DNA of 33,740 bases from contig LJTS01000001.1 of the NCBI GenBank assembly GCA_001304425.1, positions 1 through 33,740 of the forward strand. Direction: 5' to 3'. Shown here one piece after another: positions 7,751 through 14,960 of this stretch. Positions within the stretch are counted from its first letter, which is position 1, and each line of letters starts with the position of its first letter. The notes under the pieces were generated by a model. The model ran no database searches. It was not told where the DNA came from and was given only the letters and a program-made list of their open reading frames with translations. The position numbers and the translations under genes were made by a program. This stretch comes from Betaproteobacteria bacterium SG8_40. Its GTDB lineage: Bacteria > Pseudomonadota > Gammaproteobacteria > Burkholderiales > Eutrophovitaceae.

Positions 7751-9661
7751 GTGGATTTTTTCCAGGCCCAGGACTCGGCGCGGCGCAATACCAGAAGCCT
7801 GGTGTTTTTTTTCGCAATGGCGGTGCTCAGCCTGATCGTGATCACCAATGTGCTGGTGATGGTGCTGTTCGGTTTTCTTCGGACCGGGGAGCAGGGCCTT
7901 ACGTTAGGGGTCATTGCAGCGCAGTTTGACTGGGAAGTGTTCTTCCTCATCGGGGCCGCTGTTTCATTCGTGATACTGGCGGGCAGTGTTTACAAGACGA
8001 TCGCGTTGTCCGCGGGCGGCCCGGCCGTGGCCGAATCCCTGGGCGGACGGTTGATCAGCCAGAGCACAACGGATCTGCACGAACGCAAGGCGCTCAACGT
8101 GGTGGAGGAAATGGCGATTGCGTCCGGCACGCCGGTGCCGCCGGTCTACCTGCTCGACAATGAGCCGGGAATCAACGCGTTTGCCGCCGGGTTCACGCCC
8201 GGCGACGCGGTGGTGGGGCTGACCCGCGGCACGATCGCCTACCTGTCGCGCGACGAGTTGCAGGGCGTGGTGGCACATGAGTTCAGCCACATCCTGCACG
8301 GTGACATGCGCCTCAACATGCGGCTGATCGGGGTTCTGCACGGCATTCTTCTGATCGGACTGATCGGCTATTTCATTCTCAGGTCGGTGCGCGGCGGCTC
8401 GAACAGGAATGCGGGTCCGATTCTTGGGCTCGGCATGGGGCTGCTGGTCATCGGCTATGCGGGCACGTTCTTCGGCAACCTCATCAAGGCGTCAGTCAGT
8501 CGCCAGCGGGAGTTCCTCGCCGACGCCTCGGCAGTCCAGTTCACCAGGAACAACGAAGGCATTGCCGGTGCGCTGAAGAAAATCGGCGGATACGCAGCGG
8601 GCTCGGTGCTGGAGACCGCGGAAGCGCCGACCATGAGTCACGCGTATTTCAGCACTGGTGTGAGCTCGTTCCTGCAATCGGTGTTCGCGACGCATCCACC
8701 GCTGGACAAGCGCATCCGGCGAATCGACCCTCGCTGGGACGGTTTCTACGTGCCCGTGACGCAAGAGGTCGACGATAGCGCCCAGGCGGAAACATCAGGC
8801 GCCGACGAACCCGCAGCGCGAGCGATGCATACCGCGTCGGGCGTGATTATCGCCAGCGAGATCCTCGACAGGATCGGCAAGACCGGTCCGGCACAACTCG
8901 ACTACGCCGCCAGGCTGGTGAAAGAGATTTCCCCGCTCGTCCGTGAAGCCGTCCATGACCCCTATGGTGCGCGCGCTGTCATCTATTGCCTGATCATCGA
9001 CGGGCAACACAGGGAAGTTCGGGATGCCCAGCTGCAGCGGCTGCAAAGCCTCGGCGATAGCGGCATCCGCGAACTCGTCGACAAGATGCAAGCCGCGGTC
9101 AAGTCGCTCGATGTCAGCTACCGACTGCCATTGATCGACATGGCGATGCCGGCAATGCGCCAGTTGTCCCGCCCGCAGTACCAACTCTTCAGGAAGAATC
9201 TCCTGTTCCTGATGCAAGCGGACAAGCGCATCGACCTGTTCGAATGGTCACTGCAGAAAATACTGTTTCATCACCTCGACGCGCACTTTGGCAGGCCCGG
9301 TAAACGGGTGGCAAAATACAGTTCTATCGAGAGACTGCGCATGCATGTGGCTGCGCTGCTGAGTGTTCTCGTCCATGCCTGCGTAAAGGACGGGACCGAG
9401 GTTCAGTCGGCTCTCGAAAGCGCGGAGCAGGATCTGGGACTGTCCGGGTTGACATTGTTGCCTCGCGAGGAGATCAGCTTGCAAACGCTCGATGCGGCGG
9501 TCGATCATCTGGCTTTGTTGAAACCGCTGCTCAAGCCGCGTGTGTTGAAGGCTTGCCTGACAGTCATTACCCGTGACCGGGAGTATTCTCCCAATGAGAT
9601 GGAGTTGATGCGGGCCATCGGCAACGTGCTCGACTGCCCGGTGCCGCCTTACGCGGGGTGA
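7751..9661 (+). CDS. M48-family membrane zinc metallopeptidase with C-terminal extension
   Basis: A 636-residue HtpX-like M48 peptidase starting at GTG. The N-terminus (DFFQAQDSARRNTRSLV) is typical of the family even though no clear ribosome binding site precedes it. Two membrane spans lie at about residues 17-42 and 62-82, and two more after the active site (about 192-212 and 225-245). The zinc site is HEFSH at 176-180, with Glu254 in QREFLADASA as third ligand. HtpX proteins are usually about 290 residues. Here a further 300 residues follow, including a TerB-like stretch (LLFLMQADKRIDLFEW, about 480-500) and an echo near the end (SPNEMELMRAIGNVL). It probably works with the upstream LemA in membrane protein quality control. 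The extension's role is unknown. Confidence 0.9.
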   Translation: MDFFQAQDSARRNTRSLVFFFAMAVLSLIVITNVLVMVLFGFLRTGEQGLTLGVIAAQFDWEVFFLIGAAVSFVILAGSVYKTIALSAGGPAVAESLGGRLISQSTTDLHERKALNVVEEMAIASGTPVPPVYLLDNEPGINAFAAGFTPGDAVVGLTRGTIAYLSRDELQGVVAHEFSHILHGDMRLNMRLIGVLHGILLIGLIGYFILRSVRGGSNRNAGPILGLGMGLLVIGYAGTFFGNLIKASVSRQREFLADASAVQFTRNNEGIAGALKKIGGYAAGSVLETAEAPTMSHAYFSTGVSSFLQSVFATHPPLDKRIRRIDPRWDGFYVPVTQEVDDSAQAETSGADEPAARAMHTASGVIIASEILDRIGKTGPAQLDYAARLVKEISPLVREAVHDPYGARAVIYCLIIDGQHREVRDAQLQRLQSLGDSGIRELVDKMQAAVKSLDVSYRLPLIDMAMPAMRQLSRPQYQLFRKNLLFLMQADKRIDLFEWSLQKILFHHLDAHFGRPGKRVAKYSSIERLRMHVAALLSVLVHACVKDGTEVQSALESAEQDLGLSGLTLLPREEISLQTLDAAVDHLALLKPLLKPRVLKACLTVITRDREYSPNEMELMRAIGNVLDCPVPPYAG

Positions 9662-9663
9662 AT

Positions 9664-9692
9664 CGACCGCAAACGGCGGTCGTGTGTTTTTT
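9664..9692 (+). terminator. Rho-independent terminator after the lemA-M48 operon
   Basis: CGACCGC (9664-9670), a five-base loop and GCGGTCG (9676-9682) form a perfect 7-bp stem. The tail TGTGTTTTTT follows. It starts 3 bases after the M48 stop codon and is the clearest intrinsic terminator in the window. Confidence 0.75.
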
Positions 9693-9776
9693 GCCGAAGT
9701 TGCAATGCACGCTTGTCGGATGCGGACGCAGCGGCGAGACTATGAGGCAGTGATGGAGAACAGGAAGGGGAGCACC

Positions 9777-10385
9777 ATGTTGACCAAACAGATCGCTGCG
9801 GCGGCATTGATCATGGCATTGCCCGCTTTCGCATCGGCGAAGGAATCGGCGGTGACCGTCTATGGCGGTTTTCGCGACGGCGGCAGTTTTACCGACGCCG
9901 GCACGGGCCAGAAATTGAGCCTGGACAGCAGTGCTGCGGGTTCGCTTGCCGTGGACATCGGCCTTGACACCTCGCGACAGTTGCAGTTTTTCGTGAGTTA
10001 TCAGCCTACGGATCTGAAGCTGCGGGGTACGTCCTCAGCGGCGGGTGACACGCTCGGCATGAGCGTGACTTATTTGCACGTTGGCGGCACCAGCTTCTTT
10101 TCCGGTCCGGCCGGAAAGGGACCCTATGTGGTAGGCGGTCTTGGTGCGACGGTGTTTGATCCCGACGGAACATACGACACGGAAGTCCGCGCGTCGCTCA
10201 ATCTCGGCCTCGGCTACCAGGTCCCGCTGGGCAAGAAGTTTGCGGTGCGCTTCGAGGCGCGCGGCTACGCCACGCTTGTCAACAGCAGCGGCGGGTTGTT
10301 TTGCTCGGGCGGGTGCATCATTTCCATCGAGGGCGATGTCGTCACGCAAGGCGAGGCGATGCTGGGTCTGTCTGCGCGTTTCTGA
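9777..10385 (+). CDS. outer-membrane beta-barrel protein
   Basis: A 202-residue exported protein. The ATG at 9777 follows GGAAGGGG; earlier in-frame starts would place charged residues ahead of the signal peptide. Signal peptide: LTKQIAAAALIMALPAFASA, cut before KES. The mature part alternates in strands with Gly and aromatics (VTVYGGFRDGGSF, QLQFFVSYQPTDLKL, VRFEARGYATL) and ends in LGLSARF, with a C-terminal Phe as expected for Bam-dependent insertion. It looks like a small OmpA/OmpW-style eight-stranded barrel. A Cys pair in a loop near residues 177 and 181 may form a disulfide. No ligand can be inferred. Confidence 0.8.
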   Translation: MLTKQIAAAALIMALPAFASAKESAVTVYGGFRDGGSFTDAGTGQKLSLDSSAAGSLAVDIGLDTSRQLQFFVSYQPTDLKLRGTSSAAGDTLGMSVTYLHVGGTSFFSGPAGKGPYVVGGLGATVFDPDGTYDTEVRASLNLGLGYQVPLGKKFAVRFEARGYATLVNSSGGLFCSGGCIISIEGDVVTQGEAMLGLSARF

Positions 10386-10393
10386 CCGGGTGG

Positions 10394-10428
10394 TCCGGGT
10401 GGCTGGTTCTTTCCTGCGCCCGCCCGGA
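10394..10428. terminator. weak hairpin between convergent genes
   Basis: TCCGGGTGG (10394-10402) pairs with CCGCCCGGA (10420-10428), with one wobble pair and a 17-base loop. It lies between the convergent barrel gene and the minus-strand secreted protein. No T-run follows on either strand. Confidence 0.3.
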
Positions 10429-10456
10429 TTACGGAATCGGCCTCCAGACGAGGAGG

Positions 10457-11056
10457 TTAATTCTCTCCCATCGCCATCATCGTTTTCTCGTCCGGTTTCG
10501 ACGAGGCCTGTTTGCCCCAGTAGCTGATGTCGATGTCGTAACTCACCACGCCTTCAGAAACTTCCCATTCGTTGATATCGAAACGCACGAAAGCGAGCTT
10601 GCTTCCGTCGGCGGGCTTATCCAGAGTCGCGATTCTGAATTCGGACCGGATCGGCGGGTTGCCTTCGGTCGAATCGGGCGAGGTTGTCAGGCCCAGATAG
10701 AGACGCTTGCCGTCAAGTTCCGGTTGATTCAGAAAATCCAGGATGCGTGCTGCAAATTCGGAGCGGTCGGCCGCGGTGGCATCGAGAATAAAGGAGCCGG
10801 TGAACCCGTCACGCAACGGCGGCGACCGGAATGGCTGGACATTCGCATCGGCATTGATGCGGTCCCATCGCGGAGCATTCGCGGTGGCGACGTAGACGTG
10901 GCTGAATCGCGACATTTCGGCACTGCCGACTCCCACGGTTTCGCGATAGTTCTGCCGATCCAGCAGAATCGCGCCTTCCTGTGCAACGGTAGAGCCGATT
11001 ACGGCGAGACCCACCAGGGGGGTGCAAATTGCCAATCCAAGTCTGTTCAAGAGCAT
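10457..11056 (-). CDS. secreted protein of unknown function
   Basis: A 199-residue protein on the minus strand. The frame is open further upstream, but the ATG at 11056 follows an excellent ribosome binding site (GGAGG), so I chose it. Signal peptide: LLNRLGLAICTPLVGLAVIGSTVA, cleaved before QEG. The mature part has no Cys and contains RFSHVYVATANAPRWDRIN and beta-rich stretches ending SYDIDISYWGKQ. I do not recognise the family. A probable minus-strand promoter lies about 55 bases upstream. Its location is probably periplasmic or extracellular. Confidence 0.7.
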   Translation of the reverse strand: MLLNRLGLAICTPLVGLAVIGSTVAQEGAILLDRQNYRETVGVGSAEMSRFSHVYVATANAPRWDRINADANVQPFRSPPLRDGFTGSFILDATAADRSEFAARILDFLNQPELDGKRLYLGLTTSPDSTEGNPPIRSEFRIATLDKPADGSKLAFVRFDINEWEVSEGVVSYDIDISYWGKQASSKPDEKTMMAMGEN

Positions 11057-11111
11057 CCTCGCAACCTCCTTTCGCAACTCGTAATGCACTCCTGTCTCTT
11101 GTGTTTGCGCG

Positions 11112-11139
11112 GAATTTACGCGATTTGCGTACCGAGTCA
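11112..11139 (-). promoter_or_regulatory. candidate minus-strand promoter for the secreted protein
   Basis: Read on the minus strand, TTGACT (11139-11134) is followed after 16 bases by TAAATT (11117-11112). These match five of six and four of six consensus bases. The spacing to the GGAGG and ATG at 11056 is sensible. Confidence 0.4.
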
Positions 11140-11159
11140 ATTGAAGATAGAGCCATAAT

Positions 11160-11176
11160 CCTTGAAGTTACTTTAA
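11160..11176. promoter_or_regulatory. 17-bp MerR-type inverted repeat upstream of the TM2 gene
   Basis: CTTGAAG and CTTTAAG flank a three-base TTA centre (11160-11176), and the T and A next to the arms also pair. One G-T mismatch per arm is the only deviation. The site lies in an AT-rich island between two divergent genes, beside a CATAAT box (11153-11158). It resembles the CTTAAAG-N4-CTTTAAG operators of AdhR/NmlR-type MerR regulators, apart from the shorter centre. No merR gene is visible in the window. Confidence 0.35.
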
Positions 11177-11318
11177 GTTGATGTGCTAACCTTTTTGGAA
11201 GGTGGAGATAACCCCTGGCTAACCTGGTGCTGTTTTTTTTCAACAATGGCTGTGTGCCGGACGGAGCGAGGAATCCGTGGCACTTCTGTTGATTCCGAAC
11301 TGACGACAAGGAGGCAAA

Positions 11319-11711
11319 GTGTCGACTTCTCAACGCAGTCACAGCAAGCTGATGGGCTACATTCTCTGGATATTCGGCTTCATGGGTGCGCACCGTTTCT
11401 ACTACGGTCGGCCGGTATCAGGGACGATCTATTTTTTCACCCTGGGTGTGTTCCTTATCGGGTGGATTGTCGATCTTTTCCTGATCCCGGCGATGGACCG
11501 TGACGCGGACCAGCGCTACATCGCGGGAGAGAAGAGCTACAACGTTGCCTGGATTCTCCTGACGTTTCTCGGAATACTTGGTGTTCACCGGCTTTATCTT
11601 GGCAAATGGCCGACGGCACTGCTGTGGTTTCTCACCGGCGGTTTGTTTCTCCTAGGATATCTTTACGATTACTGGACTCTGAACGAGCAAATTGACGAGG
11701 CCAACAGATAG
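11319..11711 (+). CDS. tandem TM2-domain membrane protein
   Basis: A 130-residue protein starting at GTG behind AAGGAGG. It contains two successive TM2 modules. The first is at about residues 11-57 (KLMGYILWIFGFMGAHRFYYG, then a second helix ending WIVDLFLIP). The other is at about 76-120 (WILLTFLGILGVHRLYLG, then a helix ending LGYLYDYWTL). Each has the G-x-H-R-[FL]-Y-x-G turn of the TM2 family. In bacteria these are small inner-membrane proteins of unknown function. A short hydrophilic linker (MDRDADQRYIAGEKS) joins the modules. The gene is transcribed away from the secreted-protein gene across the region with the MerR-type dyad. Confidence 0.9.
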   Translation: MSTSQRSHSKLMGYILWIFGFMGAHRFYYGRPVSGTIYFFTLGVFLIGWIVDLFLIPAMDRDADQRYIAGEKSYNVAWILLTFLGILGVHRLYLGKWPTALLWFLTGGLFLLGYLYDYWTLNEQIDEANR

Positions 11712-12152
11712 TAAAGCCGCGCTGCGATCTCGTTGCTCGTGCCAGGGAGGCGCAGGCAGCGGGCGACGACGCATTTGAGCGGGCGATGATCCGCCGGCCA
11801 GGAACTCTGCGAGGCCTCGATGCTCGTGTCCGTGCAAGGGGAGGCATGGACGTGTGTTTCCGCCGGTCGCGACGACGCGTCGCGTTATCGTGGATGTGTT
11901 ACGTGTGTGAATCGGCGCGCGCCGGATCGGTATGTTGCCTGTTTCAATGTGACTATAATCGTGGCGTCGATTTGAGGAGGTGTTGTGTCCGGCCAGAGCA
12001 CGCCCCAACAGGTTCGTGCCGGCAACGGACTCGAAAGCGCGCATGAGCGACAGGATCATTGGGATTGCATGGCTGCCCCTGTTTTTTCCGAGCCAGACCC
12101 CGGGTTGCACCGGGCGCGCCGACCACGAGTCGCGGGATAACGGAGTGCTCCG
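11712..12152. other. intergenic region with a promoter-like box and two weak small ORFs
   Basis: This 441-base gap has no gene I can support with confidence. A perfect -10-like TATAAT lies at 11954-11959, without a good -35 at standard spacing. GAGGAGG follows at 11974-11980. From there two overlapping short frames run: a GTG frame at 11985-12140 (51 residues) and a TTG frame at 11983-12156 (57 residues, internal ATG at 12043). The latter ends with its TGA overlapping the TTG start of the coiled-coil gene. It contains a short hydrophobic stretch (IIGIAWLPLFF). This could be a coupled leader peptide or simply the untranslated leader of the downstream gene. I see no tRNA or repeats here. Confidence 0.4.
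11954..11959 (+). promoter_or_regulatory. candidate -10 box (TATAAT) upstream of the coiled-coil gene
   Basis: A perfect TATAAT hexamer, 15 bases before GAGGAGG. The bases 16-18 positions further upstream do not resemble TTGACA, so a non-canonical or activator-assisted promoter is implied if it is used. Confidence 0.35.
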
Positions 12153-14912
12153 TTGAGCAGGCTCCTCGAATCGCTCAAGCGGGCCGAACGCAAGAGACAG
12201 CAACAGAAAGACGGAGCATCCGGTCCGGCGCCGCTGGATACACCCGGTGAACTCACGCATCCCGAAACGCAAGCGGCATCCCTGCCGGACGCAGTACCTG
12301 CCGGGACAACCCCTGCCACGCCATCGAGCACGCAGACACTGCCGGGATCTGATGACGCGGTCCTTGAACCGGTATGGAGCAGCGCGTCCGGTGACTTTGA
12401 CGTCGCTGATGTAGCGCTATCGCCAGAGCGCGATGCGGGCACAGACGTACAAGGCAAGCCTGTTCCCCAAGCGGCCAAATGGCCGGCCAACGCCGTCGAC
12501 AAAGACGTTGTGCGTCCAAAGCGGGCCGGCGTGATACGCAAAGGCGGGCAAGCCGGGGCACAGTATTCATTGATCAATGCGGCGCTTGCGCGCGAGCAAG
12601 CCGGCCACGACGGGCGCGAGGCGACCTCGATTCAGGTGCGCGCCGAGTTCGAAGCAATGCGGGAGGCACAAATACGTGCGCGTGCCGACGCCAATGCCGA
12701 GGCACAAGCGCGTATGCGAACTCGCGAGGAGGCCGAACTCAAGTCGGCTATCAGGGAACGTATCGCCGCCGAGCGCGAAGCGCAGTCTGTCGCGCAGGCC
12801 AGAATCGACGCGCAGCGCGAAGCGCTGCAAGCAACTCGGGCCAGGGAGCAGGCCGAACGCGACCTGGAGACAGCCGCGCGCGAGCGGGCGAATGCCGAAG
12901 CCGAGGCCGACAAACTCGCGGCCACCGCGGCAGCGGCGAGAAGGGCCGATGCCGAAGCGGCCGTCACCGCGAAGCAAAAACTCGAAGTCGAGCGTGCCGC
13001 GAGGAAACAGGCCGAGGCGCGGATCGCGGCGGAGCAAAAATCGGAAACGGAAGCGGTGCAACGCATCGCGGCGGAGGAGGCGGCACAGGCTGAAGCCAAA
13101 ACGCGCAGGGAAGCGGAGCGCAAGGCCGAGTCCTTGGCAAAGGCGAGAATCAAGGCCGAGCGCAAGCTGCTCGTCAAGGCTGCCGCCCGGCTCGAAGCGG
13201 AGCAGGCAGCAACCAGGGCGGCGGCATTACGCGCGCAAGCGGATTCCGACGCCGCAGCGGTCGCGCATGACCGGGAGCAGGCGGAGCGGCTCGCTGCGGA
13301 ACAGGTCGCCAAGCGGATTGCAGCGGAGCGCGAAGCCGCCGCAGCAGCAGTGGCGAGAGCCGACGCAACGGGCAAAGCGCAGGCAGCAGCTGCGTCAAGG
13401 GCGGCAGCGGAGCGTGAGGCAATGTCACGGACGGCGGTTGAACTGAGAGCGCAACTGGAGACCCAGCGTGAAGCAGTTGCTGCGGCCAAAGCGTTGAGCG
13501 CGCTCGAGGCAAAAACCCTGGCCGATGCGCAGGAGCGGCAACGCCTCGAGAAAGAACTGGAGACCGCAGCGCGAGCGCGTGCCGAAGCGGATGCCGAAGC
13601 AGCGACTGCAGCGCGGGCGCGAGCCGAGGCCGACAGCAAGGCCGCGGATCAACAGGCGGCGAAACAGGCTGCCGAGCGCGATGCCGAGCAGTCGGCAAAG
13701 GCCAGATTGCTTGCCGAACAGCGCGCCAGCGAGGAACTCGCCGCGCGTATCGAGGCCGAGCGCCGCAGCGAGGCGCGCGCAAAGGAAAGACTCGAGGCCG
13801 AGCGCCTTGCAGAGGCGGTTGCAAGAGAAAATGCGCAAGCCGAACGCGTGGCTGAAGCGCAGGAAAAGGAGAGAATCGAGGCTGAGCGCGATGCGATCGT
13901 TCAGGCGCACGCACGCGGTGACGCGGAGCGGGCACTCGGAGAGGCGGCAAAGGCGCGTGCCGAGGCGGACGCGCTCGCAGCGCAACTGGCGGGTCAGCGC
14001 GCCGAGGCGCAGCCATTGCTGCACGAGCAAGCGCAAGAGCGGGTGCTTGCGGAGAAAACCGCGGCCGAAGCAGCCGGAAAGCTCGCTGCGCAGGAACAAC
14101 ATGCGCAACGCGAAACGGCGGCCCGGGTCAACGCCGAAGAAGCAGCCGAGCATGCGGCGAAGCAGAGAATCGAAATCGAGCTTCGCAGGGAAGCAGAAGC
14201 GCAGCGCACACGCGAGCGCGAGCGTGCGCTGGAGCAAGCCGCTGCCCGCCGCGCCGAACAGGAAGCGCTGGCCCTGGAGCAGGTGGCTCGACGCGAGGAG
14301 GCGCACGCGCGAGCGCACGCAGCGATGCAATCGCGGATCGAAGCAGTTGGCCGCCAGATTGCGCAGGCGAAGGCGTTGCGGGCCGCGCAAACTCGCGAAG
14401 CGCGCGCTGCGCGAACGGCCGAAAAACTGGCGGCGAAAGAGCAGGCGCTTGCGCAAAAGCTTGCGGCCGCCGAGGAACGCAACGCCGCAAGTATCCGCTT
14501 GCGGGAGCAGGCGGAACAGCGCCGCGACAGCGCAAGACGGCGCAAGGCGGAAGCCGAAGAAGCTCTTGCGGCCATTGTCGAAGAACGCCGGCGCAGCGAA
14601 CAGCGCGCAGTTGATGCTCGCCGCCAGCGGGCATCCGGTCCCGAGCTTTCGCAACAACCAGCCGCGGGGCGCATTGGCCCCCGATTACGCCTGGCACGCC
14701 CTGCGCAATTGCTGACCACCCTTGCGGTGGTCGCGCTGCTGGTCGGCATTGCTGCGTTGCTGAACGATGCGCCGGAGCCCGCCAGAATATCCGGGCAAGA
14801 CACCTTGTCCGGCGCGTTGCCGTTGAAAATCGACGATGATCTTGCCGGGTTCTCGGCGAGTTTGAGCGCAGTGGAGGCGGCGCGCCGGCATGCTACCGAA
14901 CAGGTCCGTTGA
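12153..14912 (+). CDS. giant 14-residue-repeat coiled-coil protein with GspB-like N-terminus and C-terminal membrane anchor
   Basis: A 919-residue protein starting at TTG with GGAG 7 bases upstream. The N-terminus SRLLESLKRAERKRQQQ resembles the conserved start of GspB-type and related proteins of secretion or polysaccharide systems. Residues 20-160 are Pro/Ala/Asp-rich and probably disordered. Residues about 163-825 are an almost unbroken array of roughly 47 units of 14 residues, pattern R-[I/L/A]-x-A-E-[R/Q]-x-A plus six; examples are RIEAERRSEARAKE and RLEAERLAEAVARE. Phase breaks occur near residues 202, 260, 425 and 460. Fourteen residues equal two heptads, so a long, highly charged coiled coil is expected. 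A single membrane helix LLTTLAVVALLVGIAALL spans 853-870, leaving a 49-residue tail. I infer a cytoplasmic rod, anchored at its C-terminal end. A TolA-like role is an alternative, but TolA has its anchor at the N-terminus. Confidence 0.85.
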   Translation: MSRLLESLKRAERKRQQQKDGASGPAPLDTPGELTHPETQAASLPDAVPAGTTPATPSSTQTLPGSDDAVLEPVWSSASGDFDVADVALSPERDAGTDVQGKPVPQAAKWPANAVDKDVVRPKRAGVIRKGGQAGAQYSLINAALAREQAGHDGREATSIQVRAEFEAMREAQIRARADANAEAQARMRTREEAELKSAIRERIAAEREAQSVAQARIDAQREALQATRAREQAERDLETAARERANAEAEADKLAATAAAARRADAEAAVTAKQKLEVERAARKQAEARIAAEQKSETEAVQRIAAEEAAQAEAKTRREAERKAESLAKARIKAERKLLVKAAARLEAEQAATRAAALRAQADSDAAAVAHDREQAERLAAEQVAKRIAAEREAAAAAVARADATGKAQAAAASRAAAEREAMSRTAVELRAQLETQREAVAAAKALSALEAKTLADAQERQRLEKELETAARARAEADAEAATAARARAEADSKAADQQAAKQAAERDAEQSAKARLLAEQRASEELAARIEAERRSEARAKERLEAERLAEAVARENAQAERVAEAQEKERIEAERDAIVQAHARGDAERALGEAAKARAEADALAAQLAGQRAEAQPLLHEQAQERVLAEKTAAEAAGKLAAQEQHAQRETAARVNAEEAAEHAAKQRIEIELRREAEAQRTRERERALEQAAARRAEQEALALEQVARREEAHARAHAAMQSRIEAVGRQIAQAKALRAAQTREARAARTAEKLAAKEQALAQKLAAAEERNAASIRLREQAEQRRDSARRRKAEAEEALAAIVEERRRSEQRAVDARRQRASGPELSQQPAAGRIGPRLRLARPAQLLTTLAVVALLVGIAALLNDAPEPARISGQDTLSGALPLKIDDDLAGFSASLSAVEAARRHATEQVR
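12639..14627 (+). repeat. degenerate 42-bp tandem repeat array encoding the 14-residue units
   Basis: Within the coiled-coil gene, codon blocks of 42 bases repeat about 47 times, each typically beginning with an Arg codon and carrying GCCGAG or GCGGAG (Ala-Glu) at codons 4-5. Individual units differ at most other codons, so this is an old, diverged array rather than a recent variable-number repeat. Confidence 0.7.
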
Positions 14913-14960
14913 GAACGGCGGTGCAACCGCGCAGGCTGTCGGCCGCAGACTGGCGCCGGC

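Noticed and set aside
11786..12046. An 86-codon + strand frame in the gap after the TM2 gene
   Set aside because: Arg- and Cys-rich composition with no family similarity, and no ribosome binding site at its start.
12639..14627. A variable-number tandem repeat or CRISPR-like array
   Set aside because: The 42-base units are too diverged at nucleotide level and lie in frame within a coding sequence; there are no unique spacers.
12632..14657. Long minus-strand frames (335 and 410 codons) inside the coiled-coil gene
   Set aside because: They are shadows of the regular GC-rich repeat codons. Their products are Ser/Ala- or Arg/Leu-biased without domains, whereas the + strand frame has a clear 14-residue periodicity.
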